DNA of 52,989 nt. Origin: Kocuria sp. (GTDB lineage Bacteria > Actinomycetota > Actinomycetes > Actinomycetales > Micrococcaceae). The position numbers and the translations under genes were made by a program. The stretch's first letter is position 1. Every line of letters starts with the position of its first letter. Shown here one piece after another: positions 36,092 to 44,353 of the stretch. The DNA lies in contig JAKDJD010000018.1 of the NCBI GenBank assembly GCA_030454085.1, forward strand, positions 1 through 52,989, given 5' to 3'. The notes below the pieces were generated by a model. It saw only the letters and a program-made list of their open reading frames with translations, ran no database searches and was not told where the DNA came from.

Positions 36092-37411
36092 CTAGGCTGT
36101 CGCACCGATCTTGCGGTTGCGGCCGGCCAGAGCGCCTGCGACCAGGTGGACCACCATCAGGACCAGCAGGATCACGATGACCATGACCCAACCACCGAGA
36201 ACGTCGGCGAACCATCCAGCAAGCAGCGGGCCAAGAGCCGCCATCAGGTAGCCGAGGCATTGCGACATGCCGGAGAGCTTCATCGTTTGGGCGGAGCTCA
36301 TCGTCCTGAGACCGATCATGGCGAGGGAGAGCGAGAAGCTGCCACCGCAACCGATACCGATGAATGCGGCCCACAGCGCCGCGGCCTGAGGCAGAACGAG
36401 GGCCCCACCCAGGGCGACGATCAGGAACCCCGCCATGATCATGGCGAGCCAACTCTGCGAGGCTCGCCGTTCGGCAAGGAAGCTCACGCTCAGATTCCCG
36501 AGGATGCCCAGCAACTGCAACAGGAACAGGTGGAATCCGCCCGTCGCGGGATCCATCCCGACGCTGGCTTCCACCGTCGGCAACCAGTTGGCGGCCGTGT
36601 AGAAGATCAGCGACTGGAGTCCCATGAATATCGTGACCTGCCAGGCCAGCGGGGACTTGAGCAGCGAGACCTTGCGCGAGGCGTTCGGTTCGGCGGGCGA
36701 AGGGATCGTCGGCATGGAACCGGTCATGGCCTTGGTGAATGACCCCGAGCGTTCGTACTCGCGGCGCCGGGTCGAGCGCGTCAGGAAGAACCACCACACG
36801 GCGCTCACGATTGGCACGGCGGCCCAGAGGGCCAGGGCCGAGCGCCACGACCCCGGCAGGGTGTGGGACAAAGGCGCCGTAATACCTGAGGCGGTCGCGG
36901 CACCGACCGAGAGCACAGCCGTGTAGAGGCCGGTCATGAGGGACACGTGCTTCGAGAAATCACGTTTGACGATCACCGGAACCAGGACGTTCCCTGTAGC
37001 GATTCCGACGCCGATCAGCAGCGTTCCGACCCACAGCCAGCCGATGCCCGGGGTCGATCTCAGAAGGATGCCCAAACCGAGGACCGCGAGAGCCACCAGG
37101 ACCACCCGCTCGATCCCGATGCGTTGGGCGGGAATGGCCACGATGGGGGAGAGGATCGCGAAGGCCAGGAGCGGCAAAGCCCCGACCAGCCCGAGTCCGC
37201 CGGATCCCAGGCCTGTGTCGTGGCCGATCAAGTGGAGAACCGGTCCGACCGTGGTCAGCGCCGGCCTGAGGCATGAAGCGATGAGCAGGACGACGATGCA
37301 CCACGCGGCCGTGACCTGGCGGGCGCCTGAGGTGGTCCCGGGGCCGTCCGAGGTGGGGAGGTCAGGGTTCCGGGGGCGATCCGATGGGGAATTCTCGGGA
37401 GTATCGGTCAC
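36092..37411 (-). CDS. MFS transporter, CynX/NimT type
   Basis: Predicted twelve-helix major facilitator of 439 residues. The first half contains LVGALPLLAFAILSPI and AQRIGIERVVLVALAVLGLG, as in CynX/NimT (cyanate or nitroimidazole) transporters; the family names do not settle the substrate. The start is best placed at GTG 37411, with GGAG 9 bases upstream in the end of menA, only 4 bases after the menA stop. TTG 37426 would overlap menA. It is therefore likely co-transcribed with menA. Confidence 0.85.
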   Translation of the reverse strand: MTDTPENSPSDRPRNPDLPTSDGPGTTSGARQVTAAWCIVVLLIASCLRPALTTVGPVLHLIGHDTGLGSGGLGLVGALPLLAFAILSPIVAIPAQRIGIERVVLVALAVLGLGILLRSTPGIGWLWVGTLLIGVGIATGNVLVPVIVKRDFSKHVSLMTGLYTAVLSVGAATASGITAPLSHTLPGSWRSALALWAAVPIVSAVWWFFLTRSTRRREYERSGSFTKAMTGSMPTIPSPAEPNASRKVSLLKSPLAWQVTIFMGLQSLIFYTAANWLPTVEASVGMDPATGGFHLFLLQLLGILGNLSVSFLAERRASQSWLAMIMAGFLIVALGGALVLPQAAALWAAFIGIGCGGSFSLSLAMIGLRTMSSAQTMKLSGMSQCLGYLMAALGPLLAGWFADVLGGWVMVIVILLVLMVVHLVAGALAGRNRKIGATA

Positions 37412-37415
37412 CTGG

Positions 37416-38291
37416 TTATGCTCCAATGATTGACGCGACCAGAAGCAGGAGAGCGAACAGCAAACTCAGCAAACCGGTCTGTTTGAGGACGGGAATGAGC
37501 CTTCTCATGTCCGTGGCGGACAGAACGGTCCGGACGGCGGGCCAGGCCAGCGGCAGTGCCAGGAGGACCAGAAGATTCCACGGATTCTCCGGGACCGTGA
37601 AGAGCATCAGCGCGAAAGCGAGGCCGACCTCTGCCGCGTAGGCCAGACGGGCGCGGGAACCGCCCAGCCGGACCGCCAACGTGAACTTTCCCGCTTCCGT
37701 GTCCGTGGGGATGTCGCGCAGGTTGTTCGCCATCAGGAGTGCGCAGGCGATGAGACCCAGGGAAACGGAGGACACCACGGCGGTGAGCGACAATTGCGAG
37801 GCCTGGGTGAAGGTCGTGCCCATCGTCGCGACGAGCCCGAAGTAGAGAAAGACGAAAAGGTCTCCCAAACCCATGTAGCCGTACGGGCGGCGTCCTCCGG
37901 TGTAGCCCCACGCGGCGAACACCGCTGAGAGCCCAATGAGCAGGAACCACCATTGGCCGGTGATGATCACCAGCGCGAGCCCCGAGAGCATGGCGAGACC
38001 AAAACAAGCGAAAGCCGCGAACTTCACGTGCCGCGCGGGAGCCGCGCCCGATCCGGTCAGGCGCATCGGGCCGACACGCGAATCGTCTGTGCCCTTGATC
38101 CCGTCCGAGTAGTCGTTGGCGTAGTTCACACCGATCTGGAGGAACAGGGCCACCACAAGCGCAAGAACGGCGCAGACCGGTCGGAACTGCCACAGTTGGA
38201 TGGCGGCTCCGGTGCCGGCGATGACGGGAGCGACGGCCATGGGCAGCGTGCGCAAGCGTGCCCCTTCGACCCACTGTGCAACGGTTGCCAC
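37416..38291 (-). CDS. menA: 1,4-dihydroxy-2-naphthoate polyprenyltransferase
   Basis: Attaches the polyprenyl side chain to 1,4-dihydroxy-2-naphthoate in menaquinone synthesis. A membrane enzyme of 291 residues with about eight helices. The first prenyl-diphosphate motif is NYANDYSDGIKGTDD near residues 57-71; the second aspartate-rich motif is NNLRDIPTDTEAGK. GTG 38291 is chosen because GAGAGGAG precedes it by about 5 bases; the frame upstream to 38351 lacks homology. It lies 102 bases beyond the menE stop and shares a strand with menB and menE. Confidence 0.94.
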   Translation of the reverse strand: MATVAQWVEGARLRTLPMAVAPVIAGTGAAIQLWQFRPVCAVLALVVALFLQIGVNYANDYSDGIKGTDDSRVGPMRLTGSGAAPARHVKFAAFACFGLAMLSGLALVIITGQWWFLLIGLSAVFAAWGYTGGRRPYGYMGLGDLFVFLYFGLVATMGTTFTQASQLSLTAVVSSVSLGLIACALLMANNLRDIPTDTEAGKFTLAVRLGGSRARLAYAAEVGLAFALMLFTVPENPWNLLVLLALPLAWPAVRTVLSATDMRRLIPVLKQTGLLSLLFALLLLVASIIGA

Positions 38292-38393
38292 GAGCGCTCC
38301 TCTCGGGTGTGCCGGGCACGCTCGTGCCGGGCGGAAAGCTTGGGATGACAATTCATTGTCTCACTTCGGCCGAATCGCGCCAGTCGCACGCGT

Positions 38394-39608
38394 TCACTTC
38401 ACGTCGTCCGGGGCGAGCAACCGGTGCACCTCGGCTCGATCCGGCTTCCCCGTGCTGGTCTGAGGCAGTCGGTCCAGGACCCGGATCGTCTTGGGCGCAG
38501 CGGCCCGGCCGAGGTCCTGACGGACACGATCGACCAGGCTGGTCACGTCGGGCTCACGGCGCGGTCTGCGCGAGACGGCCGCCCGAACCTCCTGGCCCCA
38601 TCGTGGACTCTCGACGCCGACGACGACGGCCTCCCGCACGGACGGGTCCTGCTCCAGGACGGCAGCCACGGCACGAGCCGAAACCTTGATCCCGCCGGTG
38701 AGGATGACGTCGTCCGTCCGCCCGGCCACGGAGAGCCCGTCATGGTCGGAGAACGTGCCGAGATCATCGGTCCGATACCACCAGGTGCCGTCAGGACTCC
38801 GTCGGAAGGAGCTGGCCGTCCGCTCGGGGTCGCCCAGATAGCCCGAGGCAACGGTCGACCCGCCCAACCAAATGCGTCCTGGGGCCGACGGATCTGTGCC
38901 GGGCTCCACGGCGACACGGGTCCCTGGCAAGGGACGGTTGTCATACACGCATCCTCCCGCTGTCTCCGCGCTGCCGTAGGTCAGTACCAGGGGGATGCCC
39001 AGCTCCTCGCAATGGCCCAGGAGTGCCGCCGAGGCCGGCGCTCCGCCCAGTAGAATCGCGTCGAAACTCCTCAGTGCCTCGAGTATCTCGTTCCCGAGGG
39101 TTGCGGCGTCAGCTTCCGCGTCCTCCATGAGGGTGTGGAGCTGAGTCGGCACGAGTGAGGTCATCCTGTGCCCGGAGGGCAGGCGGTTCGCGGCGTCGAG
39201 AAAATCGCGCGCGGTAAAGCGGCCGCCGTCCTGAACGGATGCGGTCACCGCAGGTCGGGTCGCGGCGAGAACCGAGCGGGCCACGACTTGCGCCCCGGCG
39301 ACGTAGTGCACGGGCAGCGCGAGCAGCCAGTGGGCGCCGCCGTCGGTACCCGTCGCCGTCTCGGTAGCCAGGCCCGAGGCCCTGAGCGCTCCCGCGGAAA
39401 GAACCGTCCGCTTCGGCCGCCCCGTGGATCCCGAGGTGCTCACCACGAGCGCCGCCACGTCTTCGCCGATTCTGGTCTCGCGCGTGATCGTTCGGGAGAG
39501 GGCGTCGCGGAGGCGATCGACGTCGACGGACCCCGGCCCTTCAAGAAAGACCGCAGACTCGGAAGCCTCGGGAGCGGGAGAAACGGGAGAGAGCTGAGAA
39601 AAATCCAT
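38394..39608 (-). CDS. menE: o-Succinylbenzoate-CoA ligase
   Basis: Activates o-succinylbenzoate to its CoA ester in menaquinone synthesis. The adenylate-forming enzyme has 404 residues, on the short side for the family. The P-loop is STSGSTGRPK at 57-66, the adenine region YGSAETAGG, and the C-terminal catalytic lysine lies in TSTGKPDR. ATG 39608 is preceded by GGAAG at 4 bases and by a TAGGCT hexamer at 39618-39623, so a local promoter is possible in the 53 bases after menB. Confidence 0.93.
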   Translation of the reverse strand: MDFSQLSPVSPAPEASESAVFLEGPGSVDVDRLRDALSRTITRETRIGEDVAALVVSTSGSTGRPKRTVLSAGALRASGLATETATGTDGGAHWLLALPVHYVAGAQVVARSVLAATRPAVTASVQDGGRFTARDFLDAANRLPSGHRMTSLVPTQLHTLMEDAEADAATLGNEILEALRSFDAILLGGAPASAALLGHCEELGIPLVLTYGSAETAGGCVYDNRPLPGTRVAVEPGTDPSAPGRIWLGGSTVASGYLGDPERTASSFRRSPDGTWWYRTDDLGTFSDHDGLSVAGRTDDVILTGGIKVSARAVAAVLEQDPSVREAVVVGVESPRWGQEVRAAVSRRPRREPDVTSLVDRVRQDLGRAAAPKTIRVLDRLPQTSTGKPDRAEVHRLLAPDDVK

Positions 39609-39661
39609 GTCGCTTCCAGCCTAGTCCCGGTCTCGGGTCGCTCGACCGCGGCCTGCACTCG

Positions 39662-40627
39662 TCAGAAGTAGTAGGGGAACGCGCTCCAATCGGGATCCCG
39701 TTTCTGCAGAAAGGCGTCGCGGCCTTCCACGGCCTCGTCCGTCATGTACCCCATGCGCGTGGCCTCACCGGCAAAGACCTGTTGCCCGACCATGCCGTCG
39801 TCGGGAAGATTGAAGGCGAATTTCAACATGCGGATGGCCTGCGGGGACTGGCGTGCGATGTCGGCGGCGTACTCCAGGGCGGTTGTCTCGAGCTCAGCAT
39901 GGGGCACAACCTGATTCACGGCACCCATCTCGTGCATGCGCTGGGCGTCGTACTCCCTGGCCAGGAAGAAGATCTCGCGCGCGGCCTTCTGGCCGACCTG
40001 ACGCGCCAGAAGAGCCGATCCGTACCCCGCGTCGAAGGAGCCCACGGTGGCGTCGGTCTGCTTGAACTTGCCGAATTCGCGGGATGCGATCGTCAGGTCG
40101 CAGACCACGTGGAGGGAGTGTCCGCCGCCGGCGGCCCAGCCGGAGACTACGGCAATGACCACCTTCGGCATGGTGCGAATCAGACGCTGCACCTCAAGAA
40201 TGTGCAGGCGGCCGGCCCGTGCCGGATCGATGGAGTCTGCGGTTTCGGACTCGGCATACCGGTATCCGTCCCTCCCGCGAATGCGCTGGTCCCCACCGGA
40301 GCAGAAGGCCCACCCGCCGTCCTTCGGGGAAGGCCCGTTGCCGGTCAGCAATACGGTGCCGACGTCACTGGTCATCCGGGCGTGGTCCAGGACCCGGTAC
40401 AACTCGTCCACGGTTCCCGGACGAAAAGCATTGCGCACTTCGGGGCGGTCGAAGGCGACCCGGACGCACGGCAGGTCCCTCACGATGCGTCCCGCCTGGT
40501 CCCTTTCGACCTGACGGTGATAGGTGATGTCCTCGAGATCCTCGAAGCCTTCGACCTTTCTCCAGCGGTGGGGGTCGAAGACGTCGGATACGGAATCGGG
40601 CAACACGGAGTTCTCAGTCGTAGTCAT
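39662..40627 (-). CDS. menB: 1,4-Dihydroxy-2-naphthoyl-CoA synthase
   Basis: Crotonase-fold enzyme that closes the naphthoate ring of menaquinone from o-succinylbenzoyl-CoA. It has 321 residues. The oxyanion-hole region FCSGGDQRIRG and the SGWAAGGGHSLHVVCDLTIA segment are typical, as is the C-terminal tyrosine-rich end. ATG 40627 is chosen because TAGAAT lies 7 bases upstream; the longer frame to 40675 runs into the terminator of putP. It is the first of the menB-menE-menA run on the minus strand. Confidence 0.95.
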   Translation of the reverse strand: MTTTENSVLPDSVSDVFDPHRWRKVEGFEDLEDITYHRQVERDQAGRIVRDLPCVRVAFDRPEVRNAFRPGTVDELYRVLDHARMTSDVGTVLLTGNGPSPKDGGWAFCSGGDQRIRGRDGYRYAESETADSIDPARAGRLHILEVQRLIRTMPKVVIAVVSGWAAGGGHSLHVVCDLTIASREFGKFKQTDATVGSFDAGYGSALLARQVGQKAAREIFFLAREYDAQRMHEMGAVNQVVPHAELETTALEYAADIARQSPQAIRMLKFAFNLPDDGMVGQQVFAGEATRMGYMTDEAVEGRDAFLQKRDPDWSAFPYYF

Positions 40628-40634
40628 CAGTGCG

Positions 40635-40640
40635 ATTCTA
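40635..40640 (-). promoter_or_regulatory. -10 element of menB, leaderless type
   Basis: TAGAAT on the minus strand ends 7 bases before ATG 40627. Confidence 0.55.
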
Positions 40641-40650
40641 GCCGGGACGG

Positions 40651-40687
40651 AAAAACCTGCCCGCTCGGGTGTCACCGAGCGGGCAGG
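40651..40687 (-). terminator. Rho-independent terminator of putP
   Basis: CCTGCCCGCTCGG and CCGAGCGGGCAGG form a perfect 13-bp stem (40656-40668 with 40675-40687) around a 6-base loop. On the minus strand the stem is followed by five T. It lies 23 bases after the putP stop and insulates putP from menB. This is the clearest intrinsic terminator of the window. Confidence 0.92.
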
Positions 40688-40710
40688 TCACGTGAAGAGA
40701 GGGATTCGGG

Positions 40711-42225
40711 TCAGCGGGCCGTGGCCAGTTCCTTGGCCTCGGCGAACTCGCGTTCCACGCGTTCCGAGGGGCGGTGCGTCATCAGTGAGACGACGACGCC
40801 GACCACGAGCGCGGCAGCGAAGCCGGGGACGATCTCGTAGAGCGCGAGGATCCCTGTCGACTCCGGGTCCTGGATCACGTATCGCCACACGATGGTGACC
40901 ACGGCTCCGACAATCATCGAGGAGAGTCCTCCCGAGGCCGTGAGTTTCCTCCAGAACAACGACATCAGCATCAGTGGACCGAAGGCCGCGCCGAAACCAG
41001 CCCATGCAAAGGCCACGAGCTCGAGAACTGCGGAGTCCGAGTCCAGGGCAATCAAGGCCGCGATCACGGACACGGTCAGGACCGCACCGCGCGACATCCA
41101 GAGCTGGACCTTGGGGGTGGGCCGCCGCTTGATGAGCAGCATGGCCAAGTCTTCGACCGCGGCCGAAGAAGAAACCACTAGCTGTGAGGAAACCGTGGAC
41201 ATGATCGCCGCGAGCACAGCGGCCAGCACGAAACCGGCGGCGAGCGGATGGAACAGGATCTGGGAGAGGTCCAGGAAGACTGTCTCCGCGGATTTCGAGT
41301 CGGTCAGGCTGGCCTCGGGGTGGGTCGAGAAATAGGCGATGCCGGTCAGAGCCGTGGCAATCGTGCCGACCACGGACAGGACCATCCACGAGATGCCGAT
41401 GCGGCGTCCGGCCGGGGCGTCCTGGGGGGAGCGGAGGGCCATGAAGCGAACCACGATGTGCGGTTGGCCGAAGTATCCGAGCCCCCATGCCAGCGACGAG
41501 ATCACGCCGATGGCGGTGGCCCCGCTGACCAGTGAGAGGGCGTCCGGATTGGCCTCGGACACGGCGTTCAGGACATGGCCGGGGCCGCCGAACTGGATGA
41601 CGGCGACGACGGGAACCATGATCAGTGCGACGAGCATCAGGATTCCCTGCGCCACGTCCGTGAAGGTTGCGCCCAGGAAGCCGCCGAAGAACGTGTAGAG
41701 CACCGTGATCGCGGCGATCATGATCATGCCCACGTGGTAATTGCCGTCGAAGGTGGTCTGGTAGAACTTGCCGCCGGCGACCATGCCTGAGGAAACGTAG
41801 AAGATGAAAAAGATCAGAATAATGAGCCCGCAGGTCACGCGCAGGACCCGACTCGAGAGGCCATCGGCTTTGAGACGGTTGTCGAAGAAGGAGGGGATCG
41901 TGATCGCATTGCCTGAGACTTCGGAATAGGCGCGCAGGCGCGGGGCCACTACCTTCCAGTTGACCCACGCGCCGATGGTCAGGCCGATGGCGATCCAGGC
42001 GTCGAGGAGCCCGGAGACGTAGATGGCGCCGGGGAGGCCCATGACGAGCCAGCCGGACATATCGGAAGCGCCCGCGGAAAGGGCCGCGACTCCGGGTCGG
42101 AGGGATCTGCCTCCGAGCATGTAGTCCTCGTTGTCAGTGTTCTTGGTGCTGGCCCATAGGCCAATGGCGATCATCCCCAGGAAATAGATTCCCAGGGCGA
42201 TGTACTGGAATGTCTGGTCGGACAT
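40711..42225 (-). CDS. putP: Sodium/proline symporter
   Basis: Na+-coupled proline uptake carrier of the SSS family; 504 residues and about 13 membrane helices. The N-terminal SAGASDMSGWLVMGLPGA region and the SSLAWGLGYFGQPHI segment match PutP, including the residues of the sodium site in helix 2. ATG 42225 is chosen because GGAG lies 9 bases upstream; ATG 42231 would be only 3 bases from it. A TACACT hexamer at 42255 suggests a promoter with a leader of about 25 bases. Confidence 0.93.
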   Translation of the reverse strand: MSDQTFQYIALGIYFLGMIAIGLWASTKNTDNEDYMLGGRSLRPGVAALSAGASDMSGWLVMGLPGAIYVSGLLDAWIAIGLTIGAWVNWKVVAPRLRAYSEVSGNAITIPSFFDNRLKADGLSSRVLRVTCGLIILIFFIFYVSSGMVAGGKFYQTTFDGNYHVGMIMIAAITVLYTFFGGFLGATFTDVAQGILMLVALIMVPVVAVIQFGGPGHVLNAVSEANPDALSLVSGATAIGVISSLAWGLGYFGQPHIVVRFMALRSPQDAPAGRRIGISWMVLSVVGTIATALTGIAYFSTHPEASLTDSKSAETVFLDLSQILFHPLAAGFVLAAVLAAIMSTVSSQLVVSSSAAVEDLAMLLIKRRPTPKVQLWMSRGAVLTVSVIAALIALDSDSAVLELVAFAWAGFGAAFGPLMLMSLFWRKLTASGGLSSMIVGAVVTIVWRYVIQDPESTGILALYEIVPGFAAALVVGVVVSLMTHRPSERVEREFAEAKELATAR

Positions 42226-42254
42226 TGTCATATTCTCCGGTGCGTCGATTGACG

Positions 42255-42260
42255 AGTGTA
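42255..42260 (-). promoter_or_regulatory. Possible -10 element of putP
   Basis: TACACT on the minus strand fits TANNNT and lies 29 bases before the preferred ATG 42225. No convincing -35 was found. The remaining 90 bases up to the EamA stop show nothing recognisable. Confidence 0.3.
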
Positions 42261-42350
42261 GGTCTCGGGCGTGATGGGAACCACGAGCTCAGCACCCGAG
42301 TATGCCAGATCACGCGAAGGATGGGGAGAATCTGAAGGAACGTGCAGCAG

Positions 42351-43295
42351 TCATTCCCGCCGCGTCTGCGGCATCTGGGCGGTGCGGATGACCTGCAGCG
42401 CCTCGGTGTGCGTGGTGATGACGGCCGCCGAACGGTTGGCTCGCCACGTGACGGCCGCACCGGACAGGACGATCAGCGCGATGCCGATATAGGCCGGGGT
42501 CGAGAGCAGTTCACCGAGGAGGGCGAGTCCGACCAGGGAGGAGACCACGGGATCCAGTGAGAAGAAAACTCCCACGACCGCAGGGTTGGTCATGGTCGCC
42601 GCGAACGCGTCGCAGGAAAAGGCCAGAGCGAGGCCCACGGCGCCGATGAACACGGCGATGCCCCAGTCGCCCACGGTCATGTGGGGAAGGGCCAGTGCCG
42701 TCGCCGGGGACCACATGATGGCACCGATCGCAATCGACACGGCAAGTCCGCGGATGCCCGCGGTCGCTTCCGTCCCGCTGCCGATTTTGCCGGACAACAG
42801 CGTGTAACCCGTCATGGAAGCGGCGGCCATGAGGGCGAAGACGTAGCCCAGAAGGTCCGTGCTCCCGAAGGTCGGCCCGGCGATGAGGACGACGCCCGCC
42901 AAGGCCCCCACAGCAAACACGCCGTCCTTGACCTTGCGTACGCCGAACATGGCCACGGCGAAGGCACCGAGGTACTCGATCGTCACGGCCACGCCCAGGG
43001 GGATACGGTCCACCGCGAGGTAGAAGAACACGTTCATCAGGGAGGAAACGACGCCGTAGGAGACCACGGAGAGCCAGTCCTTGCGGGTGAATCGCCAGAA
43101 TTTTGGCCGAGCAATGAGCAACAGAACGACGGCGGCCGTCGTCATCCGCAGGCCGGACACCGAGACGGGGTTGAACTTCTCGAAAAGCGTCGTCGCCACC
43201 GCGGACGTGGTCTGGATGCCGGTGGAGCCGATGAGCACGGCGATCAGAGCGGTGGTTCCCCGATGGCGCCGCGGAATCCGTTCAGACAGAGACAC
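42351..43295 (-). CDS. EamA/RhtA-type drug-metabolite transporter
   Basis: Predicted ten-helix exporter of the DMT superfamily, 314 residues. Two EamA repeats can be seen, the first ending near VTIEYLGAFAVAMFG and the second near FFSLDPVVSSLVGLALLGE, as in the threonine/homoserine exporter RhtA; the cargo is not determined. GTG 43295 has GGAGG 6 bases upstream. It overlaps the end of gluQ by 14 bases, so its translation is probably coupled to gluQ. Confidence 0.9.
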   Translation of the reverse strand: MSLSERIPRRHRGTTALIAVLIGSTGIQTTSAVATTLFEKFNPVSVSGLRMTTAAVVLLLIARPKFWRFTRKDWLSVVSYGVVSSLMNVFFYLAVDRIPLGVAVTIEYLGAFAVAMFGVRKVKDGVFAVGALAGVVLIAGPTFGSTDLLGYVFALMAAASMTGYTLLSGKIGSGTEATAGIRGLAVSIAIGAIMWSPATALALPHMTVGDWGIAVFIGAVGLALAFSCDAFAATMTNPAVVGVFFSLDPVVSSLVGLALLGELLSTPAYIGIALIVLSGAAVTWRANRSAAVITTHTEALQVIRTAQMPQTRRE

Positions 43296-44250
43296 GGGGC
43301 ACCTCCGCCGCGGGATCAGGGACCGTCCAGGGGTCGAGGGAGATCGTGTCCGGGTCGAAGACCTCCAGCATCTGCGAGGCCGACGCGGGAAGAGACTCGG
43401 CCCCATCGGCCCGAACGGTTGTGAGCGGCATCGAGGAGGCAATCATGCGCGCGACCTCGGCCGGAGCCATCCCGGTTTCCCGGAGCTCGGCCAGGGTCAC
43501 TGCCCCGTCGCGCTTGGCCAGTCGCTTGCCCTCTCGGTTCAGGGCAAGCGGAACATGGACGTACTCCACGCGGTCGAGCCCCAACAGGGAGGCGAGACAA
43601 GACTGCCGCGGAGCGGAGGAGAGCAGATCATCGCCGCGAACCACCTGGTCGATGCCTTGAAAATGGTCGTCGACGACGACGGCCAGGTTATAGGCCGCGC
43701 GTCCGTCATTGCGGACCAGGACCATGTCATCAACCATCCCGGTGTAGTGGCCGGCGTAGCGGTCCAGAACCGTCCATTCGTGGGTTTCGCTGCGCAGGCG
43801 GAGAGCCGCCGGACGTGACCGTGCGCGTTCGGCCCGTTCGTCGGAGCTCAGATTTCGGCACGTACCGGGGTAGGCGCCGGGGGCTCCGTGCGGGGCGGAG
43901 GAGGCCTCCTGGATTTCTCGTCGGGTGCAGAAGCACTCGTAGACCATTCCGCGTTCGCGGAGACGGGAGACGGCGTCCTCGTACGCGACGGTGCGCGTCG
44001 ACTGGATCAACGGTTCGCCGTCCCAATCGATGCCGAGTGCCGCGAGGTCGTCCATGTGGCGTTGGGCGGAGCCTTCTCTGACGCGATCGAGGTCTTCGAT
44101 CCTGAGCCGGAAGGCGCGCCCCGTGGACCGAGCGAACAGCCACGCGTAAAGAGCGGTGCGCAGGTTTCCGAGGTGAAGGTCTCCCGACGGCGACGGGGCG
44201 TAACGGCCCGCACCAGAGGGGGAGGCAGACACATCGGAGGGGGAGGGCAT
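43282..44250 (-). CDS. gluQ: Glutamyl-queuosine tRNA(Asp) synthetase
   Basis: Attaches glutamate to the queuosine at the wobble position of tRNA(Asp). A truncated glutamyl-tRNA synthetase of 322 residues that lacks the anticodon-binding domain. The HIGH-type motif is YAPSPSGDLHLGN at residues 17-29, the KMSKS-like loop is KRLAKRDGA, and a zinc site is formed by the Cys pair in ECFCTRRE with Tyr and Cys of YPGTC. ATG 44250 is chosen because TACTAT lies 6 bases upstream. Confidence 0.93.
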   Translation of the reverse strand: MPSPSDVSASPSGAGRYAPSPSGDLHLGNLRTALYAWLFARSTGRAFRLRIEDLDRVREGSAQRHMDDLAALGIDWDGEPLIQSTRTVAYEDAVSRLRERGMVYECFCTRREIQEASSAPHGAPGAYPGTCRNLSSDERAERARSRPAALRLRSETHEWTVLDRYAGHYTGMVDDMVLVRNDGRAAYNLAVVVDDHFQGIDQVVRGDDLLSSAPRQSCLASLLGLDRVEYVHVPLALNREGKRLAKRDGAVTLAELRETGMAPAEVARMIASSMPLTTVRADGAESLPASASQMLEVFDPDTISLDPWTVPDPAAEVPRVSV

Positions 44251-44256
44251 GGTCCC

Positions 44257-44262
44257 ATAGTA
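44257..44262 (-). promoter_or_regulatory. -10 element of gluQ, leaderless type
   Basis: TACTAT on the minus strand, differing from TATAAT at two inner bases, ends 6 bases before ATG 44250. Confidence 0.6.
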
Positions 44263-44341
44263 ACGAGGCGGGCAAGAGCCGATCGCATCGGGCGAACGAG
44301 GGTTTTCGGAGGCGGTCGCCCTGTGATCCGTTCCGATCAAG

Positions 44342-44347
44342 TACCGT
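44342..44347 (+). promoter_or_regulatory. -10 element of the MBL hydrolase gene, leaderless type
   Basis: TACCGT fits TANNNT and ends 6 bases before ATG 44354; no ribosome-binding site is present. Confidence 0.55.
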
Positions 44348-44353
44348 AGGCAT

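Noticed and set aside
40688..41968. 426-codon minus-strand frame inside putP
   Set aside because: Out-of-frame copy of the putP region; it also runs through the putP terminator stem region without homology.
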